Shown here in pieces: positions 6,675-12,659 of a DNA stretch of 24,231 nucleotides. Below the pieces are notes generated by a model that ran no database searches, was not told the origin of the DNA, and worked only from the letters and a program-made list of their open reading frames with translations. Both the position numbers and the translations under genes were made by a program. This DNA is from Bacillota bacterium (lineage in GTDB: Bacteria > Bacillota > Clostridia > Christensenellales > CAG-138). Location of the stretch: assembly GCA_023435025.1 (NCBI GenBank), contig JAEYSE010000044.1:1-24231 (forward strand), written 5' to 3'. The stretch's first letter is position 1, and every line of letters starts with the position of its first letter.

Positions 6675-7775
6675 TTATTCAGTGATCTTGGCGTAAGGAA
6701 TACGGATGGAGTAACCGTCGGCCGCGAGCTTATAATCGGTCCCTTCAAGCCAGTCCTTGCCAAGCGCCTTGTTGACAGCAAGCGTAACGCAGGCTTTGCC
6801 CATGGCGTCGCCGTCCTGCTGCACGGTAGCCGTCATCTTGCCGGCCTTGATGGCTTCGAGCGCCGCGTCTACCGCGTCCACGCCGATAACCACGATGTTC
6901 GGATCGCCCGCCACGCCGGTATTATAGCCGACCGCGTTGAGCGCAGCGATAGCGCCAAGACCCATCATGTCGTTGTTGGCGAATATGACTTCGATCTGCT
7001 CGCCAAAGTTTGCGAACGCCGCCGTCATGGCATCCTGTGCCTGAGCCTGGTCCCAGTTGCACACGAGAGTCTCGCCCAGCTGCTCAAGCTGCAGTCCGTT
7101 TGCAATAGCGGTCTCTACGGAGTACTTGCTGCGGGCAATGGCTTCCGGGTTGTTGGGCTCGCCCATGAACATGATGTACTGGAGCTTGCCATCGCCGTTC
7201 TTGTCGATAGAAGCGTCGGCCTTGTAGAGATCGGCAAGGATTTCGCCCTGCATGTCGCCCGCTTCACGCGGCGTGGTGCCGATGAATATGGAGCCGGGGT
7301 CCTTTATGACGGTCTGGATGGTGTTTTCCACGGGCTCCTTGTTGTAGAACAGGTAGGGTACGCCAGCGTCCGTGGCTTTGTCAACCAAGCTCTGACCGGA
7401 AGCGACTTCCGCGAGGTTGATGATGACAAAATCCGGCTGGGAGGCAAACATGATATCCGCCTGGTCATTCTGGGTTGCCATGCTGTCGTTGGCGTCCTGC
7501 ATTTCCAGGTTGATCTTTACGCCAAGCTGGGTGCCGATTTCTTCGGCATACTTGGTCATCGCGGTACGGACAGTGGAACCATAGGCATCGTCAAACTTCC
7601 ATACGAGTACGCCGATGTCGAGTTCCTTGGGAGCTTCAGCAGCGGGTGCCTCGGGTGCGGCCGGGGCTTCCGCAGCGGGGGCCTTGGTGGGTTCTGCAGT
7701 CGGCGCTGCGGGCGCGCAAGCCGCCAGAGACGCTACCAAAGCGACAGCCATGAGGAGAGCAAACAGTTTTTTCAT
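6675..7775 (-). CDS. mglB: Galactose/glucose-type sugar-binding lipoprotein
   Basis: This 366-residue extracellular substrate receptor is anchored by lipid at Cys20 (signal peptide MKKLFALLMAVALVASLAAC, lipobox LAAC). A low-complexity Ala/Pro/Glu linker (21-50) precedes the two-lobed Peripla_BP_4 domain. It resembles E. coli galactose-binding protein: a calcium loop DKNGDGKLQ (191-199), DDAY (62-65), YNKEP (N145), R215, W241, N268 and D300 align by motif with known sugar contacts. Three contacts differ: the E. coli His152 position is Asn209, Asp154 is Glu211, and Asn256 is Gln320, so specificity may not be galactose. Start ATG 7773-7775 lies 6 bases after AGGAGG. It is the first gene of the operon, read from the LacI-regulated promoter near 8010. 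Confidence 0.92.
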   Translation of the reverse strand: MKKLFALLMAVALVASLAACAPAAPTAEPTKAPAAEAPAAPEAPAAEAPKELDIGVLVWKFDDAYGSTVRTAMTKYAEEIGTQLGVKINLEMQDANDSMATQNDQADIMFASQPDFVIINLAEVASGQSLVDKATDAGVPYLFYNKEPVENTIQTVIKDPGSIFIGTTPREAGDMQGEILADLYKADASIDKNGDGKLQYIMFMGEPNNPEAIARSKYSVETAIANGLQLEQLGETLVCNWDQAQAQDAMTAAFANFGEQIEVIFANNDMMGLGAIAALNAVGYNTGVAGDPNIVVIGVDAVDAALEAIKAGKMTATVQQDGDAMGKACVTLAVNKALGKDWLEGTDYKLAADGYSIRIPYAKITE

Positions 7776-7806
7776 GGTGTTCCTCCTTGATGATGATGTG
7801 TATTGT

Positions 7807-7830
7807 TTAAAGGGCGGCATTGCCCTTTAA
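7807..7830. other. Stem-loop in the mglB 5' leader
   Basis: A perfect 9-bp inverted repeat TTAAAGGGC / GCCCTTTAA with a 6-base loop sits 31 bp before the mglB start. There is no T-tract in the gene direction, so 5' mRNA stabilisation is more likely than termination. Confidence 0.6.
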
Positions 7831-7970
7831 GCACAAAACCAGCAGGCCAACATATCATTGCAATGGGTAAAAGCGAAAAAACCGATGGCAGGTGTGAAGC
7901 AAAACACGATACAATTTTTAAAAAGAAAATTTACATTAAGAAAACTAAGTACAGAAACGATACATTTACA

Positions 7971-7986
7971 ACATTAACGTTAATGT
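7971..7986. promoter_or_regulatory. LacI-family operator of the mgl operon
   Basis: A perfect 16-bp palindrome with central CG, ACATTAACGTTAATGT, directly abuts the -10 hexamer on the downstream side and so covers the transcription start. A central CpG is typical of LacI-family operators, where hinge-helix leucines insert. The LacI-family gene lies directly upstream, making it the obvious repressor (inference). Confidence 0.8.
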
Positions 7987-8015
7987 ATTATACAACGGCA
8001 GAAAAAAATTGTCAA
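7987..8015 (-). promoter_or_regulatory. Consensus sigma-A promoter of mglBAC
   Basis: On the minus strand a perfect TTGACA (8010-8015) is followed after exactly 17 bp by a perfect TATAAT (7987-7992). The start point would fall in the adjacent palindrome about 200 bp before mglB, giving a long leader. Such a strong promoter needs repression, which fits the operator. Confidence 0.9.
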
Positions 8016-8139
8016 GTCCCCTCATTTTAGAAACATGTATTCCCTGAAAAAAATACAACCCCCGCCCCGAATTTCCGCAAAAAGCGACAAATGCTACAGG
8101 GCATTAGGCGAAACTGTACGTGAAAAGTTTAAGCTAAAA

Positions 8140-9165
8140 TCAAAGCGGCTTTACGCTGCTCCTGGCGATCAGTTTGGTCTCGAGCGTATTCTGGCAGTAC
8201 CCTTCCTGCGGGTGGTCTGCGCGGATACGTTTTAAAAGCATGTGAACCGCCTGCGCCGCGATTTCCGTCTTCTGGTTGTCAACGCTCGCAAGGCGGATGG
8301 GCAGCGGAAAATTGGACTGGATATTGTCAAAGCCTATGATAGAGAAATCCTCCGGTATCCGATAACCTTCGTTTTGCAAATACTCAATCAGCACCAGAGC
8401 CACAAGGTCGCTGAACGCGAATATCGCCGTGAAGCGGGTGTTCTTTTTCATAATATCGCCGATGATCTTCTGGCTGCCGCTGCCCTTGATGGGTACCTCG
8501 CAGATGAGCTCCTCCCGAACGGGAATGCCTGCCTCCTCCAGCGCGGCACAGTAGCCAAGCCTGCGGTTCCATGCGCTCGAATTATACTTTGGCCCCTGCA
8601 CCAGCAATATATCCCTGTGGCCGTTCTCCAGCAGGTACCTGGTGGCGAGATACCCCCCCAGCCTGTCGTCTCCCACCACAAAATCCGTTTCCACTTCCAC
8701 CGAGCGCCGGGCAAACAGCACAAACGGCACTCCGGATTCCTTTAAAAACTTCGTGTTGCGTTCGGACTGCTGTGCGGGGCACAGAAGTATGCCGTCCACA
8801 TTGCGGTTGAGCGCGGTCTGTATGGCGAGGTATTCCGCATCGTCATCCTCGGATGTGTTAAGGAGTATGGTGGAATAGCCGTCCCGCCTCGCAATTTTCT
8901 CCACTTCCTCGGTCACGATGCTGTGAAACAGATTGGATACGTCGCCTACAATGACGGCAATGGTATGCGTATAGCCCGAACGGAGGCTGGCCGCAACCGT
9001 GTTGCCCATGTACCCCATTTCGCTTGCAATACGCTGGATGTGCGTGCGCGTTTCCTCGGAAATATCCTGCATGTTTCTAAGCGCGCGTGAAACCGTGTTT
9101 ATGCTGAAGCCGGTTTTTAAAGCGACGTCTTTGAGCGTTGTGCGGTTCTTTGTTTTCGGCGGCAT
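8140..9165 (-). CDS. LacI-family transcriptional regulator, probable mgl repressor
   Basis: This 341-residue regulator has an N-terminal LacI helix-turn-helix (TTLKDVALKTGFSINTVSRA), a hinge helix (NTVAASLRSG) and a periplasmic-binding-protein-like effector domain (HTIAVIVGDVSNLFHSIVTE to IIGFDNIQSNFPLPIRLASV). The last part is the usual Peripla_BP_3 ending with FDN and a conserved P-x-L/I-x-S-V segment. The effector is probably the sugar carried by the adjacent transporter. I chose ATG 9163-9165; a GTG at 9180 in the same frame is possible, and neither has an ideal Shine-Dalgarno (GAGGGTGATC lies between and before them). It precedes mglB on the same strand with 364 bp between the genes, including the strong operator-bound promoter. 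Confidence 0.92.
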   Translation of the reverse strand: MPPKTKNRTTLKDVALKTGFSINTVSRALRNMQDISEETRTHIQRIASEMGYMGNTVAASLRSGYTHTIAVIVGDVSNLFHSIVTEEVEKIARRDGYSTILLNTSEDDDAEYLAIQTALNRNVDGILLCPAQQSERNTKFLKESGVPFVLFARRSVEVETDFVVGDDRLGGYLATRYLLENGHRDILLVQGPKYNSSAWNRRLGYCAALEEAGIPVREELICEVPIKGSGSQKIIGDIMKKNTRFTAIFAFSDLVALVLIEYLQNEGYRIPEDFSIIGFDNIQSNFPLPIRLASVDNQKTEIAAQAVHMLLKRIRADHPQEGYCQNTLETKLIARSSVKPL

Positions 9166-9230
9166 ATGTGTTATGATCACCCTCGCAGCAAAATGTTGGA
9201 TACTGAAATTGGTAAAATCCTGTTAACCCG

Positions 9231-9259
9231 ATGATAGCATGTTTATATCCGCTTGTCTA
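9231..9259 (-). promoter_or_regulatory. Extended -10 promoter of the LacI-family gene
   Basis: On the minus strand TAGACA (9254-9259), a 17-bp spacer and TATCAT (9231-9236), with TGC before the -10 hexamer (extended -10). It reads toward the regulator gene, whose start is about 66 bp downstream. Confidence 0.65.
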
Positions 9260-9310
9260 ATGGTATCAGAAATCATGCACCCCAAGCGCTTGCTCCATAG
9301 CGCAATCTAT

Positions 9311-9339
9311 TTGTCCATGCCTTTTTTTTGATGTATACT
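9311..9339 (+). promoter_or_regulatory. Promoter of the mannitol-1-phosphate dehydrogenase gene
   Basis: TTGTCC (9311-9316), a 17-bp spacer and TATACT (9334-9339) lie 55 bp before the start codon, back to back with the promoter of the LacI-family gene. Confidence 0.75.
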
Positions 9340-9394
9340 AAAAAAAGCGACGGATTTCCGCCGGATCAACGATGAGTAAGAAGGTAATGGACGA

Positions 9395-10603
9395 ATGAAA
9401 GCAATTATGTATGGCGCGGGAAATATCGGCCGTGGTTTTATCGGCGCGCTGTTCTCGCAATCCGGCTACGAAGTAACGTTTATCGATGTGGCAGAAGCTG
9501 TGGTTTCCCAGCTCAACAGGGACAATTCGTATCCGCAGCGAATCGTAAGCAACGAAGGATTTACCGACGTGCTCATCGAGCATGTGAACGCGATAAACGG
9601 CAAGGACGCGGAGGCGGTCGTAAACGCCATTGCGGAAGCCGATATTATGGCGACGGCGGTGGGCGTCAACGTATTGAAGTTTGTTGCGCCCCTGATTGCG
9701 TCGGGGCTGAAAAAACGCTTTTTAAACCCGAGACCGCTCAACATCATCATCTGCGAAAACCTGATGGACGCGAACAAGGTACTCGAAGGAATGCTCAAAG
9801 AGCATATGACCGAACAGGAGCAGCGCCTGATGGATACATACGTGGGGCTGGTGGAAGCCTCCATCGGCCGCATGGTGCCCATTCAGAAGCCGGAAATGCA
9901 GGACGGCAACCCTTTGCGCGTGTGTGTGGAAAAGTACGATTACCTGCCCGTGGACAAGGACGCGTTCGTAGGCGGCATACCGGAGCTGCATAACCTCGTA
10001 CCCTTCTCCCCGTTTGATTTTTATATCAAGCGCAAGCTGTATGTTCATAACTTGGGCCATGCGACCTGCGCCTACCTTGGCCAGCTTGCAGGCGTCGAGT
10101 ACATTTATGAAAGCATTGCGCAACCAATCATCCGCCTTGCAGTACACAACGCCATGCTGGAAAGCGCGTTCGCACTGTCCGCTCGCTACGGAATGAACGC
10201 GGGTGATATCGCCATGCACATCGACGATCTCATTACCCGTTTCCAGAACGCAGCGTTGGGGGATACCTGTGCCCGCGTCGGCGCGGACGCGCGTCGGAAG
10301 ATCTCCCCCGCGGACCGCATGATAGGATCGGCCGGCCTGTACTTACAGGAACGCGGCATTCCCGTATTCATCTGCCTGGGCGCAGGCGCTGCGGTACACG
10401 CGTTCCTTGCGCAGGAAAACATAGAGCAAACGGACAAGAACGCGAAAAAAGCGCTGCTGGAAGTCAGCGGCCTCCCAAAGGACAGCGCGCTTTTGCCCGT
10501 GATACTGGAGTTCTACGCGCTCTTTGCCGCGCATGCGCCGTTGGAAGCCGTGCTAAAAAAAGCAGACGCGCTGCGCCTGCAACTGCGGAGTCAAATCATT
10601 TAG
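9395..10603 (+). CDS. mtlD: Mannitol-1-phosphate 5-dehydrogenase
   Basis: This 402-residue cytosolic enzyme oxidises D-mannitol 1-phosphate to fructose 6-phosphate with NAD. The N-terminal MKAIMYGAGNIGRGFIGALF is the GxGxxGRG dinucleotide-binding start of MtlD; the second domain carries the polyol dehydrogenase active-site pattern KRKLYVHNLGHATCAYLG with Lys214, Asn219 and His222. Length fits the family (about 380-400). Start ATG 9395 has an AAGG site 10 bases upstream. No mannitol PTS gene (mtlA/F/R) is in the window, so the hexitol phosphate must be made by a PTS encoded elsewhere, or the enzyme acts on a related sugar acid or hexitol phosphate. It is divergent from the LacI-family gene, which might also control it (inference). 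Confidence 0.92.
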   Translation: MKAIMYGAGNIGRGFIGALFSQSGYEVTFIDVAEAVVSQLNRDNSYPQRIVSNEGFTDVLIEHVNAINGKDAEAVVNAIAEADIMATAVGVNVLKFVAPLIASGLKKRFLNPRPLNIIICENLMDANKVLEGMLKEHMTEQEQRLMDTYVGLVEASIGRMVPIQKPEMQDGNPLRVCVEKYDYLPVDKDAFVGGIPELHNLVPFSPFDFYIKRKLYVHNLGHATCAYLGQLAGVEYIYESIAQPIIRLAVHNAMLESAFALSARYGMNAGDIAMHIDDLITRFQNAALGDTCARVGADARRKISPADRMIGSAGLYLQERGIPVFICLGAGAAVHAFLAQENIEQTDKNAKKALLEVSGLPKDSALLPVILEFYALFAAHAPLEAVLKKADALRLQLRSQII

Positions 10604-10618
10604 CCCGATATTTCGCCC

Positions 10619-10647
10619 TTGCTGGCCGCTTATGGCCATGCTATACT
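10619..10647 (+). promoter_or_regulatory. Promoter of the cobalamin-riboswitch transcript
   Basis: TTGCTG (10619-10624), a 17-bp spacer and TATACT (10642-10647), with TGC directly before the -10. Transcription would start near 10654, just before the aptamer. Confidence 0.8.
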
Positions 10648-10662
10648 GATGCAAATTGAATA

Positions 10663-10845
10663 CAGAGGATTTCAGGTGCCGTATGGCCAGGATACCCTGG
10701 CCGGCTTAACAAGGAAGAGGGGTAAACTCCCCCACGATCCCGTCGCTGTAAAGGCGGAGCCTGCATCAAAGCGCCACTGGGTAACCGGGAAGGCGGATGC
10801 GGGCGAAGATGCCTCGAGTCAGAAGACTTGCCTGAAAACCCGGTG
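10663..10845 (+). promoter_or_regulatory. Cobalamin (B12) riboswitch aptamer
   Basis: Conserved blocks of the cobalamin aptamer appear in order: TTCAGGTGCC (10671-10680), GGCTTAACAAGGAA (about 10702-10715), CGATCCCGTCGCTGTAA (about 10735-10751), the core GCGCCACTGGGTAACCGGGA (10771-10790) leading into AGGC, and the closing AGTCAGAAGACTTGCCTG (about 10817-10834). It sits in a transcript leader before two membrane genes, as B12 riboswitches do; binding of the vitamin is expected to reduce their expression. A search with the Rfam Cobalamin model would fix the exact borders. Confidence 0.95.
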
Positions 10846-10881
10846 CAAGGAGCCACGAGGAATGGCGTTCGTACCAGGCCA

Positions 10882-10900
10882 TGCCGTATTGCATACGGCA
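10882..10900 (+). other. Stem-loop between aptamer and terminator
   Basis: A perfect 8-bp hairpin, TGCCGTAT-tgc-ATACGGCA, follows the aptamer. It may be part of the expression platform, for example competing with an antiterminator, but the pairing partner is not clear by eye. Confidence 0.55.
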
Positions 10901-10933
10901 GGCTTATCCTTCTTTGCAGCAGGCGTTTGAAAT

Positions 10934-10960
10934 CCCCTTGTATGAACAAGGGGGTTTTTT
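10934..10960 (+). terminator. Riboswitch terminator whose 3' arm is also the Shine-Dalgarno
   Basis: CCCCTTG and CAAGGGG pair around TATGAA and are followed by GTTTTTT, an intrinsic terminator. It ends two bases before the start codon of the next gene. The only ribosome binding site, AAGGGGG, is the 3' arm itself, so the same hairpin would block both transcription and translation. Confidence 0.85.
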
Positions 10961-10962
10961 AT

Positions 10963-11367
10963 ATGGAGAAAAAGCGGACAAACAAAAAACTATGGATACT
11001 TGCGGCGGCAATCGTGGTACTCATTGCGGCATTCCTGCTGGTGTACCAGAATTTTGTTGGAAAGCCCGTTGCAGGGGAGAAGGAACTCTCTATTTCCGTC
11101 TTCCACGGCGACGGCAGCGAAAAAGAACTCACGCTGCACACGGACCAGGAATATCTCAGGGGCGCGCTGGAAGAGCAAAAACTTATTTTCGGCACGGAAG
11201 ACGAATTTGGGCTGTATGTGCTCACAGTCGATGGCGAAACTGTGGAGGAGAGCAAGCAGCAATGGTGGATGATCACCAAGAACGGCGAGCAGCTCAATAC
11301 CGGCGTAGATATGACGCCTGTACAGGATGGCGAGGCTTATGAAATCACCCTCAAAACCGGCTGGTAA
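10963..11367 (+). CDS. Membrane-anchored DUF4430 (transcobalamin-like) protein
   Basis: This 134-residue protein has a basic N-terminus (MEKKRTNKKLW), one membrane helix (about residues 10-29, ILAAAIVVLIAAFLLVYQNF) and an extracellular domain of about 100 residues. That domain has the DUF4430 pattern: a strand and Lys/Leu-rich T-x-x-E-x-L-R-x-x-L-x-E segment (LTLHTDQEYLRGALEEQKLI), then GLYVLTVDGE and QQWWMITKNGEQLNTGVDMT, ending in AYEITLKTGW. DUF4430 is structurally classed with the C-terminal domain of transcobalamin/intrinsic factor. Control by a B12 riboswitch and overlap with an ECF S-component gene point to a surface cobalamin-capture protein (inference). Start ATG 10963 lies 8 bases after AAGGGGG; upstream in-frame starts would lie in the terminator hairpin or the aptamer. 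Confidence 0.88.
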   Translation: MEKKRTNKKLWILAAAIVVLIAAFLLVYQNFVGKPVAGEKELSISVFHGDGSEKELTLHTDQEYLRGALEEQKLIFGTEDEFGLYVLTVDGETVEESKQQWWMITKNGEQLNTGVDMTPVQDGEAYEITLKTGW

Positions 11368-11875
11368 TATCCCCCACCCTGCACGCAGCATTGTGCTGAT
11401 GGGCGTGCTTGGGGCGCTTCTCATTTTGATGCAGGTGGGGCTTGCGGTGCTGCCGAATATCGAGCTGGTTTCGCTGCTCGTTATCCTCTATACGCTGGTA
11501 TTCGGCAAAATAGCGCTGATACCGGTGTTACTATTCACCCTTGTGGAAGGCCTCATATACGGCTTTGGCTTATGGTGGCTGAATTATCTGTATATCTGGC
11601 CGATTTTGGTTGTGGTTGCGCTGCTTTTTAAAAAACAGCGCAGCCCTGTGTTCTGGGCAATCGTCAGCGCGGCGTTCGGGCTCTGCTTTGGCGCACTGTG
11701 CGCCATTCCCTATCTCTTTATCGGAGGCCTGCCCTCGGCGTTTGCTTACTGGGTGCAGGGCATTCCATTTGATTTGTTGCACTGCTTCGGAAACGGGCTT
11801 GTCGCTCTGTTGCTTTATAAACCGCTGCTGAAGCTGTTTGAGAGGCTGAGCGCCAGCATGCTTGCGACGGAATAA
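11339..11875 (+). CDS. ECF transporter S component, probable cobalamin specificity subunit
   Basis: This 178-residue very hydrophobic protein has five to six predicted helices. After a short cytoplasmic N-terminus come GVLGALLILMQVGLAVLPNI, LVSLLVILYTLVFGKIALIP, LLFTLVEGLIYGFGLWWLNY, IWPILVVVALLF, FWAIVSAAFGLCFGALCAIP and an amphipathic C-terminal helix. Size and layout match ECF S components, which hand vitamins to a shared EcfT/EcfA module; no such module is in the window. The gene overlaps the DUF4430 gene by 29 bp and shares its B12 riboswitch, so cobalamin is the probable ligand. The start is uncertain: ATG 11339 has AGGATGG/GAGG sequences just upstream, while ATG 11327 (four codons longer) is possible. 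Confidence 0.85.
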   Translation: MKSPSKPAGNIPHPARSIVLMGVLGALLILMQVGLAVLPNIELVSLLVILYTLVFGKIALIPVLLFTLVEGLIYGFGLWWLNYLYIWPILVVVALLFKKQRSPVFWAIVSAAFGLCFGALCAIPYLFIGGLPSAFAYWVQGIPFDLLHCFGNGLVALLLYKPLLKLFERLSASMLATE

Positions 11876-11965
11876 ATTACACCATAGAAGCAAAGCGGAT
11901 ATGGTATAATCCCTGCATATGTGCGTTCGCCGCAGGAGAAACTCGCACGCGCATCAAAATAAGGC

Positions 11966-11993
11966 GTATAATAGCCGCTTGCGGCTATTATAC
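11966..11993. terminator. Convergent hairpin between the ECF and GNAT genes
   Basis: A perfect 13-bp stem GTATAATAGCCGC / GCGGCTATTATAC with a 2-base loop. It contains the stop codon of the minus-strand GNAT gene. It lacks a T-tract on both sides, so it is a probable but weak bidirectional terminator. Confidence 0.6.
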
Positions 11994-12533
11994 CTTGTCG
12001 TTAAGCAGCGCCATATGGATATGGTCCTCCCACACGCCGTTTATTTTCAGGTATTTGGGAGAAAGCCCCTCACAGCAAAACCCCAGCTTCTCAACGACGC
12101 GAAAAGAGGCTCCGTTCTTTGGCATGATATTCGCCTCGATGCGGTGCAGGCCATATTCTTCAAACATCACCGCAATGCCTCTTTGCAGCGCCTCGGTCAT
12201 ATAACCCTTGCATATCTCCCGCCCATCCAGCTTATAGCCCAAAAAGCAGGATAAAAACGCACCCCGGACGATGTTGGAAAATCCAAACGTTCCGATCGCA
12301 CTGTTTTCTTCCCCTTTTTTGAATATCCATACCCGGAACAGGCGGCCGCTTTCAATATCGGCTTGTTCCTGCGTAAGAATCTCGCGTTGCTTTTCCAGCG
12401 TATAGAACGCTTCCTCTCTTACTGGCTCCCATTCCTCTAAAAACGCGCGGTTGCGCAAATAGTAATCGAGCGTCAGCTCCGCATGGGACGGATCGAGAAT
12501 CTTTAATAACAGCCTGTCCGTTTCATATACCAT
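11988..12533 (-). CDS. GNAT-family N-acetyltransferase (RimJ/RimL type)
   Basis: This 181-residue acetyltransferase would move the acetyl group from acetyl-CoA to an amine; the substrate is not visible. RimJ/RimL-type features are ETDRLLLKIL at the start, AIGTFGFSNIV, the CoA-binding region in which the usual G-x-G-x-A is replaced by GREICKGYMTEALQRGIAVM, and the closing N-x-x-S-x-x-V-x-EKLGF-x-x-EG (NGASFRVVEKLGFCCEG). Two starts are possible: ATG 12531-12533 sits 9 bases after GGAGG, and ATG 12537-12539 sits 3 bases after it; I prefer the first. An open frame to 12608 is not needed. The gene appears to be monocistronic, between the hppA terminator and the convergent hairpin. Confidence 0.88.
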   Translation of the reverse strand: MVYETDRLLLKILDPSHAELTLDYYLRNRAFLEEWEPVREEAFYTLEKQREILTQEQADIESGRLFRVWIFKKGEENSAIGTFGFSNIVRGAFLSCFLGYKLDGREICKGYMTEALQRGIAVMFEEYGLHRIEANIMPKNGASFRVVEKLGFCCEGLSPKYLKINGVWEDHIHMALLNDKV

Positions 12534-12605
12534 CTGCATTATCCTCCGTCCTTCCATTGGCTTTATAATGATACAGAGATACCTGATTTGCAAGCGAAAG
12601 AACTT

Positions 12606-12642
12606 CAAAAGAAAAAGGGCGCCGTTTCATACAGCGCCCTTT
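12606..12642 (-). terminator. Intrinsic terminator of the membrane pyrophosphatase gene
   Basis: On the minus strand AAAGGGCGC / GCGCCCTTT (9 bp, 11-base loop) is followed by TTCTTTT, 17 bp after the stop codon. Confidence 0.9.
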
Positions 12643-12659
12643 GGAGTTTTGCTTTTCTC

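Noticed and set aside
6627..7790. Long plus-strand open frame opposite mglB (387 codons)
   Set aside because: It is antisense to the intact lipoprotein gene and has no family motif or ribosome site.
7900..7970. Possible catabolite-repression (cre) site near ACGATACA
   Set aside because: Aligned on the central CG, the flanks miss the conserved TG..CA ends of the cre consensus.
8034..8139. Possible terminator after the LacI-family gene (AATGC/GCATT stem near 8090-8110)
   Set aside because: The 5-bp stem is weak and the T-run starts six bases beyond it; read-through toward mglB cannot be excluded.
11905..11910. Plus-strand TATAAT after the ECF gene
   Set aside because: No -35 at a workable spacing, and only the convergent GNAT gene lies downstream.
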